From Trichomonas vaginalis G3 (Eukaryota > Parabasalia > Trichomonadida > Trichomonadidae), in assembly GCF_026262505.1 (NCBI RefSeq), contig NC_067205.1, positions 11,098,001-11,162,000 on the forward strand: 64,000 bases of DNA. The letters run 5' to 3'. Under the pieces are notes generated by a model. That model was not told where the DNA came from. It ran no database searches and saw nothing but the letters and a program-made list of their open reading frames with translations. This document shows, in pieces, positions 39,377-49,700 of the stretch (the first letter of the stretch is position 1; every line of letters begins with the position of its first letter). A program made the translations under genes and the position numbers.

Positions 39377-40026
39377 GATTGAGATTTCATTTCAAATCAT
39401 TGATAAATACGATTTATTATGTGGAGTTAATACAAAATTCTCTTATTTACCATGTTATTTTTTTTTTTCTCTCTCTAGTAAGTAAAATATGTTTTATACC
39501 ACCAATAAATCAACATCTTTTCATTTTTAAATCCTTGTTACTTCTTTATTTAAATATTATACCAAATTTCAAATATAATTCTTTGTACATTGAAATAAAA
39601 GTAACAACATACAATCAAATGTCATGAATATGCTTGAAGGTTATAAATGAAAAATCCTTTCCTTTTATTGATGATAAATTTCTTCGTCAATTATCATTAT
39701 TCCTCCATAAGAACATATTTCAGAATAGGTGTATTATAGATCAGCCATTTCTTATACAGATCAATGATTTTGACCTTATACAAACCTTGTTTAGAGGTGC
39801 CAATTTTCAATTTTTTTCCCCATTTGTGTTGAAAAAGTAAACTATTTGAAGAGGTAAATTGAAAAGAAACAAGATACTTTCAGGCATCATAACACTAAAA
39901 ATAAAATATAGAGTTGCAATACTATTAATTGTATAAACTTTTGCTATATGCAATGGAATATATGATGACTAGACTTTGCTAAAAGTGTTTAGAAAAAAGA
40001 AGAGATTTTTTTTTCAAAAAATAACT
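39377..40026. other. Intergenic spacer between convergent genes
   Basis: AT-rich spacer. The frame at 39637-39840 reads protein-like (SFPFIDDKFLRQLSLFL) but has no ATG and may be a gene remnant. Confidence 0.45.
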
Positions 40027-40995
40027 TTATTCCTTTTTCTCCTTATTTTCAACCTTTTCTTCAGTCTTCTTTCTGAAGATATCATTACTTGATCTTGTAG
40101 ATGCAAGAACACCAAAGGCATTTGCACATTGAAGTTGCATTGCGTCAGCAAATTCATCAGCATTGGCATATTCACTCTTGCTGTGAGCTGGGAGGATTTT
40201 AACAGTAACCCAGTTCAATGGAACAGACATTGCGTACCAGAAATAGAGAAGAATATTCGGTTCTGTCCAAGCAAATGAGTTCCAGCCTTCTGGAACAAAT
40301 GGCATGTGGTAGCGAACAAGCATTGGCTGGACTTTATGATCTGTAAGGAATGCACCACGATGGAACTTAAGGAAAATATCACCATTTGTAAGAGTGCCTT
40401 CTGGGAAGATTAAAATCGGTAAAAGTTCTTTGTTGTTTGCATGGTCTATAATGAGCTTAGTTTGTCCACCTGGCATATCTCTTCTAACATAGATTGGATC
40501 GATAATATCGAAAACCCATCTGGCAACGCCTTCTCCAAATGAGGCTTTCATGACAACGGAGGTATCACGTGTGCATGAGATAATCATTGGGTCATGAAAT
40601 GCTGTATGGTTGCAAATAATGACTCTAGCGTCGGGATCCATTGTTCCCTCTTTTCTAATCCATATATGATTGAATACAATAAATAAGCATCTGAAACCTA
40701 GCTGAACAATGCGAAGAAGGAAAGTTTTGTATTTTGTTGTATCCATTCCTAAGGCATATTGTAAACGACGTAGTCCTCCAGCAATGGCACAGCATGAGAA
40801 GAAACCAACAAATCCGAAAACTGCACGGATAGGACCTAAAGTAAGAATAAAGCAGATAATTTGGAAAATAATGTGCTTACGTGCGTATTTAACCGGCTTT
40901 ATTTGGCGATTAAACTCTTCATCAGTGATATCACTAAGCTTAGTTTGTTCATGCCACTCTTTATGATCACGTGGGACAATGGAAAATAAAGACAT
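40027..40995 (-). CDS. 1-acyl-glycerophospholipid acyltransferase (LPLAT/PlsC family)
   Basis: The first ATG is at 40995 (MSLFSIVPRDHKEW), giving 322 residues; the frame upstream opens only with a TTG. A hydrophobic region at about 42-75 (FQIICFILTLGPIRAVFGFV) and a second at 98-110 are membrane segments. The acyltransferase block I is CNHTAFHDP (NHx4D, 129-135), a middle block lies at RWVFDIIDPIYVRRD (159-173), and block III is LIFPEGTLTNGDIFLKFHRG (195-214). This layout is that of LPCAT/LPEAT-type enzymes that esterify lysophospholipids at sn-2 in the ER. No EF-hand is present, unlike animal LPCAT1/2. The tail is Glu/Lys-rich. The stop is in GAATAAAGT (TAAA). Confidence 0.93.
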   Translation of the reverse strand: MSLFSIVPRDHKEWHEQTKLSDITDEEFNRQIKPVKYARKHIIFQIICFILTLGPIRAVFGFVGFFSCCAIAGGLRRLQYALGMDTTKYKTFLLRIVQLGFRCLFIVFNHIWIRKEGTMDPDARVIICNHTAFHDPMIISCTRDTSVVMKASFGEGVARWVFDIIDPIYVRRDMPGGQTKLIIDHANNKELLPILIFPEGTLTNGDIFLKFHRGAFLTDHKVQPMLVRYHMPFVPEGWNSFAWTEPNILLYFWYAMSVPLNWVTVKILPAHSKSEYANADEFADAMQLQCANAFGVLASTRSSNDIFRKKTEEKVENKEKKE

Positions 40996-41315
40996 GGTGA
41001 TTGCCACTTTTATACGTAAATTCAAAACACTTTTCGTCTTTTGAAATCATAATCGTCTATAAAAATTACGAAATTATAATGGCTTTGTTGAGAACAATAA
41101 ATCATCGAACAATATTCTTTCCGTTTATAATTCAATTTCTTTATCAAAATTGAGAATATGGCGTAAAGTTATATAAAAAATATTTCATCGATTATGGTTT
41201 TTTACACATTACGCATTATATTTTAATTGGAATGGAGAAAACTATTGATAATTAACAACACGCAAATATTTATAAACGTTACATACATCATATTGAAAAA
41301 AAAAATTCTATTAAA
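40996..41315. other. Intergenic spacer
   Basis: AT-rich spacer between two minus-strand genes; nothing recognised. Confidence 0.5.
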
Positions 41316-41609
41316 TTAACAGACTAATACAGAAGCAGAGCCCGAACTGATAGGAATCGAACTCCTATCCGAGCGTCTGGGGGTACAGATCAATGGAGGA
41401 AGGGCAGAAAGGTTTGACATCGACCTTCTGTTTTCAGACTTGATCATTTCGCTAACTGTTGCTCTCCTTTTACGTGCAGAAGCTTGAAGACCAGAGTTAA
41501 ACTTGTTGTTAAAGCAAAGAGGAGATCTTTCAACAGTTTCAACGGTTCTATAGCTTGCATCTTCTTTTTTGAATTGATCTTGAGCTTCAAAGATATAAGT
41601 GCAAATATT
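41316..41609 (-). other. Coding-like in-frame extension of the phosphatase after TAG
   Basis: Ninety-seven codons in the frame of the upstream phosphatase, from just after the TAG to TAA at 41316-41318. The first residues (NICTYIFE) match where family members have their final core strand. The rest is a basic, phosphosite-rich tail (ARKRRATVSEM). The sequence near 41350 that resembles a tRNA T arm (AGGAGTTCGATTCCT) is part of this coding tail. Confidence 0.7.
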
Positions 41610-42491
41610 CTATCCGTTGACCTCCAAAATTCCGCTGGAATTCTTGGATTTCTTGGAATAATTACTTGTAGAGAAAACAGTAACAACCGTTCCTCCGTGA
41701 TGTTGCTCAACGGCATTAACGCATTGATGAGATCTGATGATTCTCTTTATGTTGTTTTCGCGTAAAAAATTCATCACAGCAACAGCTCCGAAATAATTAC
41801 CAAAGCCACGGTAATTCTTGAAATACATGAGTTCTGCCTCACCAGGGTCGCTCCATAATATATCTGGAATAAAAGATCTATAAACTATAGGATCGTATAA
41901 TGAATTAATAGGTCTTTTCACGGACTCGATCTCATCAACGCTTTTAAGGAGTGGACTTATTCCTCCATGCACAAGGAAGTAGCAATCATTTAAAACGCAA
42001 GCTAAAGGCAAATATGAAAACGCTTCATTAAATTGATTGTAAATGTTCTCGTCATATTCTGCAAGTACTTGGTTTTTGAATCCGTAAACAGCGTTGATAT
42101 CTGAAAATTCATGGTTGCCTCGAATGAGATAAACGTGGTCAGGATATAAAAGTTTCAAAGTAAAGAGCAGAGTAATGACTTCTATACTAAATTCACCACG
42201 ATCGACGTAATCTCCAAGGAAAATGTATTTACGATTAGGAGGAAGACCATGCGCTGCAAAGATTCTTAAGAGATCTCTAAGATTTCCATGAAGATCTCCA
42301 ACAATAAGGAAATTATCATTGAGTCTGTATAATGTCGGTTCTGATTGAAGAAAGTTTTGAGTAATAGCGATTAAACTTAATAAATCTTCGTATTTCAACT
42401 TTGGAATATCCATAGGAATATTAGATGAATTTCTTGGAGATGATGAAGCAATCAATGGCTGATATGCACAAAGAACATAGTTTGCAATCAT
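41610..42491 (-). CDS. PPP-family serine/threonine phosphatase, cut by an in-frame TAG
   Basis: The first ATG is at 42491 (MIANYVLCAYQPLI); the TTG before it is not a start. The metallophosphatase signatures are complete: GDLHG (65-69), GDYVDRG (93-99), GNHE (125-128), the VHGG box (about 173-176) and IIRSHQCVNAVEQHHGGTVV followed by VFSTSNYS near the end. The protein is a PP1/PP2A-like catalytic subunit with two metal ions. The frame ends at a TAG (41610-41612) just before the last core strand. After the TAG the same frame stays open for 97 codons, to a TAA at 41316-41318. It first completes the phosphatase fold (NICTYIFEAQDQF), then gives a basic Ser-rich tail (ARKRRATVSEMIKS, ENRRSMSNLS). 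This looks like a nonsense mutation, stop readthrough or a sequence error. Confidence 0.9.
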   Translation of the reverse strand: MIANYVLCAYQPLIASSSPRNSSNIPMDIPKLKYEDLLSLIAITQNFLQSEPTLYRLNDNFLIVGDLHGNLRDLLRIFAAHGLPPNRKYIFLGDYVDRGEFSIEVITLLFTLKLLYPDHVYLIRGNHEFSDINAVYGFKNQVLAEYDENIYNQFNEAFSYLPLACVLNDCYFLVHGGISPLLKSVDEIESVKRPINSLYDPIVYRSFIPDILWSDPGEAELMYFKNYRGFGNYFGAVAVMNFLRENNIKRIIRSHQCVNAVEQHHGGTVVTVFSTSNYSKKSKNSSGILEVNG

Positions 42492-42788
42492 CAATTATAT
42501 TTTTCTGAAGATTCAATTTAAAAGTTTGTTAAGATAATTGAGAGTAACAATTTCGACAGGTTAACAATTTTTTTACGTATAGACCAAGTAGTAACATTGC
42601 TATAAGTTAATTAAACTCTAAGCATTTTTTTCATATCTGAACAAAAGATAAATTTCATTATATTGTTATTTATACATAGTAGTAAACAATAATGTTGATA
42701 AATTTATTTCCCAAATGGTTTGTAAATAAAATCTATACATTGAAATGAATTTACGTATAACTAATAGTTATATAAATAATATTAAAAT
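42492..42788. other. Intergenic spacer
   Basis: AT-rich DNA upstream of the phosphatase gene, ending at the two-hairpin repeat. Confidence 0.45.
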
Positions 42789-42939
42789 TTTGCAAATTAC
42801 CTCAGACTTTTCAGAGGATTGAGTGGCAACTCAATCCTCTGAAAAGTCTGAGGTAATTTTTAGTCTCTACACTATTTCAATATAAGCTCCATTTTTAAAC
42901 AGTTTTTAAAAATCGAGCATTGAAAAGTGTGATGAGACT
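42789..42939 (+). repeat. Two-hairpin dispersed repeat, copy 1
   Basis: Hairpin 1 (42795-42858) has perfect 30-bp arms starting AATTACCTCAGAC around a GGCA loop. Hairpin 2 (42862-42939) begins AGTCTC and ends GAGACT, with paired blocks ACACT/AGTGT, ATTTCAAT/ATTGAAA, GCTC/GAGC and TTTTTAAA/TTTAAAAA. A near-identical copy lies inverted at 59264-59415. The shared boundaries are TTTGCAAA and GATGAGACT. It could be a foldback mobile element or a structured RNA. Confidence 0.85.
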
Positions 42940-43069
42940 GTTTATTTATCCACATTTTACACGGAAATTTTTCAGTGGTATTTAATTTCACTCACAAATA
43001 CTTGTTGGGTCAGTCAATTTTTCCCGATAGATTTAAACTACATAATATATCATTAGTTAGTTTAAATTA

Positions 43070-45868
43070 TCAATAAAAATTGTAATCGTTTTCTGACGAA
43101 AATTCAATCTTAACATTGTCCATGTAATTGAAAGCTGATTTTACAATGCTTTTGACTGAAGATGGAATTACAACCTTGATTGATTGAGTTGCAGGGGCAA
43201 ACCATCCATCATCAAAATTGGGTGTTCCTTTTCCGATTGTTACTTTCTTTAGCTTATCATTACTTCCAAAGGCACCATCACCTATCATTACAACAGAATC
43301 TGGAATTGTTAATTCTTTGAATCCACATTGCAAAAAGGCGCCTTCCCCTATTGATATTAGATGAGAACTGAATGTGACATCATTCAACTTTGAGCATCCT
43401 GGAAAGAGACCATTTGGAATAAAGTTTAATCCAGAGAGATCAGCTGATTTCAGAGATTCACATAACGAGAAGACAGATGACATATATTCCATGCTTTGAT
43501 AAGTTATAAAAGTGATGGGATGAGTAATTTCAACTGATTTAAGAGATGTACATTGAGCAAAGGCCGATGGATAGATTTCTAAAACTATTTTGAAATTGAA
43601 TTCCTTTATACTTGTGCAATTCCAAAATGCATTAGCCATAATCGTAGTTAAAATTGGGAAATCAAATGTCTTTAATTTTGTACAGTGGGCAAAAGCACCC
43701 GAAGAAATTGTTGTAATATTTGATGCTCCTTTTACTTCTTTGAGCTTGTAGCAAAACATCAATAATCCAGATGGAATGGTTTGACTTTCCATTTTACTGA
43801 AATCAAATGATTCAAGAGCAGTGAATTCAAAAGCCTGACTTCCATATTCGACAACCTTATCAAGATTAATTGTTTTTAATTTATAGCAGTTCATAAATGC
43901 TTCGTTTTCAATCGTTGTTACAGTGTCAGGAAGTTGGACTTCTTGAAGTTTATAGTTGTTTTGGAAAGCTGCTCTCACAACTTCAGTGAATTTGGAACTG
44001 ATTTTGAGAGTTTTGAGTTCCTCAAAATTATTAATCTTTAAAATATTACTTTCGTTATATTCAAGAGAAACTTCTATTTCTTTAACTGAATGAGATCTCT
44101 CAAATTGAATTGTATCTTCAAGCTTATGTGAAAGAGTTAACTTTTTCAGTTTCCTGTTAGCAGTAAGGCAATATTTTTCAATTGATGTAATTGCCTCTGG
44201 TAGTGTTAACTCACTTTCGGATAATTGGGGGGTTACATAAAGTAAATCAGTTTTATCGTAAAGTAATAAATCATTTGAAATTGAAAGATCAGCATTACCA
44301 TTTTCAACTAATATTTCGTCTAATTTCAAATCATATAATTCCATTTTAACATTATCTTTTGTAGCAAAAGAGCTGAATGTAATTGATTTAAGTTTCTTGC
44401 AATTAGTAAAAATGTCCATATTGTCATTTTCTGCTCCCTTGAATGTTATCTTCTCGATTTTACTGCCGGCAAATGCATTATCTGAAGCAGTTGCATTCTT
44501 GATGACAATTTCTTTAATTGCAGTGCTTGCAAATGCATACTCATTAATTTTTCTTACTCCACTATTGTCAGTGAATGTATCCAATGATGAGCAGTTGCAA
44601 AAAGTATATGAAGGAATATTAGGAACAGATGTTTCCTCATCATCGGGCACATAACCATATGTGACACTCTCTAAGCCTTTGCAGCCCATAAAAATTCCTA
44701 CGGAATTTAATTTCCAATTAATTGTGAGTGTATCAATTGAATCACATCCAATGAAGGCAAATCCTGAAACACTTGTAGCTTTGTTCAGTGATGGAACTGT
44801 AATCTTTGTGCAATAAGCAAAGGCATATGTTCCAATTTGGTATTCATGTGAATTAAAGCTGAAAACAAATTTTTCCCAGTATTCAAATGCTTGGTCACCA
44901 ATTTCAGTATCATCGTCTTTAAGGGAAATTGATTCTAATACCTTGCAATTATAGAAAGCTCTATCACCAATTTCAGTTGCTGATGCTGCAGTTACTGTTT
45001 TAAGGGATGTGCAATAGCTTGCAAATCCTTCTGGAATTTCTGTAGCATCTGTTTCAATAGTTTCAAGGGCAACACATTGGCTGAATATATTACTACCAAG
45101 TTCTGGTTTATTTGTAATTTTTGCAGATGTGATTTGTGTTCCTAGGAAAGCAGATTCACCTATCGATACTCCGCTGCCAGCAATTGAAAAAGATTGTAAT
45201 TTAGAATACATAAAGGCAGAGTTACCTATAACTACGACTGATGCTGGTAAAGATATGGTTTGGAGTCCTGTATATTTAAAAGAAGAATTACCAATTGAGG
45301 TAACTTTGGAAAAGTCAAATGAGGTAAGTGAGTAACAATAAGCAAATGCTCTATCACCGATTGAGATAGAGTCTCCAGTTATTGTCACTTTTGTTAAATT
45401 ATAGCATTCAAGAGCAAAACTTTCAGGTATGATCTGACCCTTAATGGAAAGTTCTGTTAAACTGTAGCAGTGTAAAAATGTTTCAGTACCCAAATCTGTC
45501 ATTGTTCCTGGTATTGTAATCTTCTGGAGAGAAGACCCAGCGAAACATTCAGTGCCAAATTTTGTAATCGTTTCAGGAAGTTCAACTGTTTTAATAAATA
45601 GATTTTGTTGAAGAAAATAATCAGGAAGTTCAGTTGCGGAACTTTGAATTTTGACTGTTGAAACCTGGAGATAATGTATTTTGCTAAATGAGTCAGCTTT
45701 AATAATCAAAGTATCAACTTTAGGGTGTTGCTTCATATAATCTTGAAGCTTATTGCCTTGAAAGTCATCACTACTATCAACTGTAACTGTATTACCACTG
45801 TCAACAATCTCTGAATTAAGAAATGGGTATTTAGAGAGTAAAGAGCAAAACACAGTTGATCTAAGCAT
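43070..45868 (-). CDS. BspA-like LRR surface protein lacking the membrane anchor
   Basis: A 932-residue protein starts MLRSTVFCSLLSKYPFLN, the same N-terminal design as the three LRR genes to its right. It consists of some 30 TpLRR/BspA (LRR_5) units of about 23 residues with I.IP..V..IG..AF..C..L spacing (TIPGTMTDLGTETFLHCYSL, VQLPDTVTTIENEAFMNCYK). It is collinear with the gene at 50047-53415 along its whole length. It stops at SSENDYNFY, exactly where the paralogue continues with QDQTLIGKIKKN, about 190 further residues and a membrane helix. No remainder is visible beyond the stop. The product should therefore be soluble or secreted rather than anchored. BspA-like proteins of trichomonads are linked to adhesion and phagocytosis. 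Y-Z-type divergence with the next gene is discussed in the findings. Confidence 0.93.
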   Translation of the reverse strand: MLRSTVFCSLLSKYPFLNSEIVDSGNTVTVDSSDDFQGNKLQDYMKQHPKVDTLIIKADSFSKIHYLQVSTVKIQSSATELPDYFLQQNLFIKTVELPETITKFGTECFAGSSLQKITIPGTMTDLGTETFLHCYSLTELSIKGQIIPESFALECYNLTKVTITGDSISIGDRAFAYCYSLTSFDFSKVTSIGNSSFKYTGLQTISLPASVVVIGNSAFMYSKLQSFSIAGSGVSIGESAFLGTQITSAKITNKPELGSNIFSQCVALETIETDATEIPEGFASYCTSLKTVTAASATEIGDRAFYNCKVLESISLKDDDTEIGDQAFEYWEKFVFSFNSHEYQIGTYAFAYCTKITVPSLNKATSVSGFAFIGCDSIDTLTINWKLNSVGIFMGCKGLESVTYGYVPDDEETSVPNIPSYTFCNCSSLDTFTDNSGVRKINEYAFASTAIKEIVIKNATASDNAFAGSKIEKITFKGAENDNMDIFTNCKKLKSITFSSFATKDNVKMELYDLKLDEILVENGNADLSISNDLLLYDKTDLLYVTPQLSESELTLPEAITSIEKYCLTANRKLKKLTLSHKLEDTIQFERSHSVKEIEVSLEYNESNILKINNFEELKTLKISSKFTEVVRAAFQNNYKLQEVQLPDTVTTIENEAFMNCYKLKTINLDKVVEYGSQAFEFTALESFDFSKMESQTIPSGLLMFCYKLKEVKGASNITTISSGAFAHCTKLKTFDFPILTTIMANAFWNCTSIKEFNFKIVLEIYPSAFAQCTSLKSVEITHPITFITYQSMEYMSSVFSLCESLKSADLSGLNFIPNGLFPGCSKLNDVTFSSHLISIGEGAFLQCGFKELTIPDSVVMIGDGAFGSNDKLKKVTIGKGTPNFDDGWFAPATQSIKVVIPSSVKSIVKSAFNYMDNVKIEFSSENDYNFY

Positions 45869-46745
45869 TAAAAATTATGAATTTTTTTTGATAACACATT
45901 CAATTTTTTTATTAAAGATTATAATCTAATATATGATATATTATAATTTGAGATAAATTAAAACAATTAAATTTTATTCAATAAGCCGTTAGTATTCAAA
46001 TATGAACAATACCTTTTTATTGGATAATTTCTTTAAAACATTAACTAATACCATCTTTTAGAGATACTTAATAATCGGAATGGGGTATTTGGTTTAAAAC
46101 AAGTTAAATTTATTAGATATTCATTAGTTTATATTATAAGAATGAGCATTTTTTCTGACCAACAAATTGAAAAACTTTTGAATTATTCGGTAGAAAAGTA
46201 TGAATCAAATTTTAGTACGTAAGATGTGCTATGTATATAAATACTTTTTAAAATATATTTTAATTTAGACAATATATCAAAGATTTGTTTTTTGTATTGT
46301 TTTCATCTTTTGAATTGATTTGTAAATCACTGAATGGATTTATAACTAAGAGTAAAAATAACTGCGTAATATAGAAATTTGATAAGATTAGATCACCAAA
46401 TTCTATATTTTCGAATAAAATAATTTTGAATACATAAATGATCATATAAATTTTAAAGAACAAATTAGAAATATATATTTTCTCACAAAAATTGCGTCTA
46501 TTTTTATATTTTATTAATGAAACAATATAATCTCGAAGACCGTTGGTATCGTATTACATATGTGGGTATTCGTATAGGTATATATATTTTAACCCATAAA
46601 ATTTTGAGAATAAATTGTTCAATTACAATCGGTTTTTTTAATATCACATCATATCGTTTTGATCAAAAACATCATTTATATTATCTGTAATATTATTTTC
46701 ATTTTAAAATCATATCATGTTCTCAATTTTTTTATTGTTTTCAAT
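45869..46745. other. Divergent promoter region of the first LRR pair
   Basis: About 880 AT-rich bases between two divergent LRR genes. A short ORF with its own initiator (46142-46222) lies in the middle. Confidence 0.5.
46142..46222 (+). CDS. Tiny ORF with initiator, possible gene relic
   Basis: Twenty-six codons (MSIFSDQQIEKLLNYSVEKY and a short end) follow an initiator-like TCATTAG at 46121-46127. The composition is protein-like. It may be the surviving 5' end of a lost gene or a micro-ORF; chance is possible. Confidence 0.25.
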   Translation: MSIFSDQQIEKLLNYSVEKYESNFST

Positions 46746-46753
46746 TCATTTTA
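46746..46753 (+). promoter_or_regulatory. Initiator element TCATTTTA
   Basis: TCATTTTA lies 3 bases before the ATG at 46757 and fits the trichomonad initiator. Confidence 0.7.
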
Positions 46754-46756
46754 TTG

Positions 46757-49700
46757 ATGCTTCAAAGAACACTTATTACATCTCTCTTATCATCCAATAT
46801 TTGTCTCAACTCTGAGATCACAGTAGACAAAGACACTACAACTATAACTGATATAAACGATATTTCTAATATCAAAAGCAATCAAGTTACGAGTACACTA
46901 ATTATAAATGATGACACATCTTCCCAATGGCCACAGACAGCTTCTACCAGCTATTTCAAGTTCAAAAAACTTGTGATTAATTGCAAATCATTAAGCGAAT
47001 TCACGGCTCTTAAGGTTAATGATCCATCAGGCACTCTTACTGATTATTACTTTGAATATCTTGAACAAGTAACCCTTCCGGATAATATTCATACTATAAG
47101 AGGTGAAGCTTTTAAAAATTCTCCAATCAAGACTATTAATCTAGAGAATATTACAACACTTTCAGTCAATGCATTTACCAATTGCCATTATTTAGAAAAA
47201 TTAACAATTGCTGCTACCCAAATTCCATTGGCCTTTGCTCAGAATTGTCCAATGCTCACGGAAGTTATATTAACAAACGAAAATGTTGATATGCAATCAA
47301 TGGCTTTCATGTATTGCTCATCGCTTTCAAAAATTGACTTTACAAAAATCTCCTCAATCGGTGAATCAGCCTTTTCTTACACAGGTTTTACATCAATCGA
47401 GTTCCCATCCCTCGTGATAGGTCAATCTGCATTTGCATACACACCGTTAAACAAAGTCACATTCAGTGCTGATGTTACCATCAATGGTAATGCTTTTGAG
47501 GGTACAAAGATTCAATCTGTTTCAATAGCAATTACTTCATCTAACCCAACACTTTCCTTTGCTAATTGCTTTATGCTCCAAGATGCAACTATCACTTCAG
47601 AAGGAGATTTCACAATTCCAAGTGGTTGTTTCTCTGGTTGCCATGCATTAAAGAATGTAAATTGTGAGAATGCTACTTCTGTCAGTGACAATGCTTTCTA
47701 TGATTGCATTAATTTAACAACAATCAACGGAAAGAAAATTACATCATATGGTAAAAGTGCACTTGAAAACTGTGAAAATCTTGTGATAACAATTAACTCA
47801 TCATCGACCTCATTTTCATCAAGATCATTTGTTAATTGCAGAAAGCTTGTGTTAACAGAATTAACAGATCACAAGGCAGATTATGCATTTCTTGGCTGCA
47901 CAAGTATCACAAAACTCCAACTAGAGGAATCAGTTTCAACCTACATGTTTGCAGCATGCACCTCATTAGAATCAATTGAGATTGGTGAAGGGTGCGATGA
48001 AATTAAGGAAAATGCATTTGCAAATTGTACAAAACTTAGTTCTATTAAGTTCAACCATCCTGAAACTGTATCAATTGCCACAGATGCATTTGCAAATACC
48101 TTATCTCTCGTCAATCTCGACTTAGAAAATGTTTCAGTTACTGGTTATCCATTCAGAAATTCTGGTCTTCAAACTGTTTCAATCGGCGCAAATGTTATAA
48201 CAGTCACATTTAATCAACGAACTGATGAGTATGAGCCACAATTTATCTTTAATCAATGCGATAATATCGAGAAAGTCACTATTAAAAAGAATGTGGAATT
48301 CTTTATTCCACAAAGTTTCCTATTTCTTGATAAAGCAACCATTGAATTCGAGGGAAACAATCCAAACCTTACAAACAAGAATGGAATAATATATGATAAT
48401 GATGGAAAAATTATTTTTGTTACACCAGACTGTGAAGAAACATCATTAACATTTTCAAAAGAAAGCGATACTATAGATGATGGTGCATTATATTACAACA
48501 AAAATATTAAAGAGATTAAAATATCTAAGTTCATGACGGGCGTTTCATTCCAATTTGCAAAACATATTAAAGAAGTTACTATAAATTATGATAATTATTC
48601 AAACCCAACTTCAATTCCTGCATTATGCTTTGCAGGATGCATAAGTTTGAAGAAATTAACAATCGAAAACGCTGTTGAATCAATAGGAAATCAAGCTTTT
48701 ATGTTTTGCAAATCATTGACTGATGTAACTCTACTAGAAAGAATGATATTTGGGGAGCAAGCATTTTCTTTTTGCACTTCATTAAAATCAATTAAAATAC
48801 CATTGTTTAGTGAAGATGCAGACAGTTTATTTATGGGATGCATATCATTGAAAGAAGTCGAATTCCATCCATTCCAATCCACCATTTCAGATCGTATGTT
48901 TATGATGACAGGATTCAAGAAATTCACTGTTCCCGGTTCAATTAATTCAATTGGTGATGGTGCTTTCGGATTTTGCCAAAAATTATCAAAATTTGAGCTT
49001 AGTAAAGAAAGTTATGAATTTATGGAACTTGATAGCAGTATTGGAGATTGGTTCAGCAGTGATGCAGATGAGAATATAGATTTATCAAATTTGGATTCTC
49101 AAGTTCTCTTTTACTTTTCACATCTAGATATTGATCCAAATGATTTCAATGCTAAAGTCAATACTAATTTCACTTTTGTTATATCTTCAACAGTATCTGC
49201 TATCAGAGCAAATACATTCTCTAAATTTGCTTACGTCGACGTTGAAATTGATAAAGAGAATATATTTTTCAAAGTTGACGGAAATTGCATCATAAATAAA
49301 CTTACTAATGAATTGGTTGCAACATTTGGTGTATTGGATAGATCATTCAAAATTTCAAGTGATGTCGAATTCATAAGAACAGAAATTTATCCAGGAAAAG
49401 CACATGTATTTAAAGATGCCAATGATAAAACATTCGATAATGATATTCAAGCTAGACAGCTCAAGATTCCAAGCAGCGTCAAAGAAATTTCGCAGAACAT
49501 TAATTCCATTGAAGACATAAGATCAATTTGCTATGACGGAAAGTATTTTAATGGCGATGTTAGTGGAAATACTCCGGCTTATGTCTCTAAGAAGTATATT
49601 TATCCAACTTTCTTGGATAATGTTAGAAACACAAAGTGCCAATCAAACTATCTTGATAAAGACAAAGCAAGACACCGGATCGGAATGACAGGTCCAGAAA

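Noticed and set aside
39637-39840. Protein-like frame SFPFIDDKFLRQLSLFL without ATG
   Set aside because: Too short and startless; could be a gene remnant but cannot be supported.
41345-41375. tRNA-like T arm (AGGAGTTCGATTCCT) near the phosphatase 3' end
   Set aside because: It lies in frame inside the coding tail of the phosphatase, and no D arm or anticodon stem can be built.
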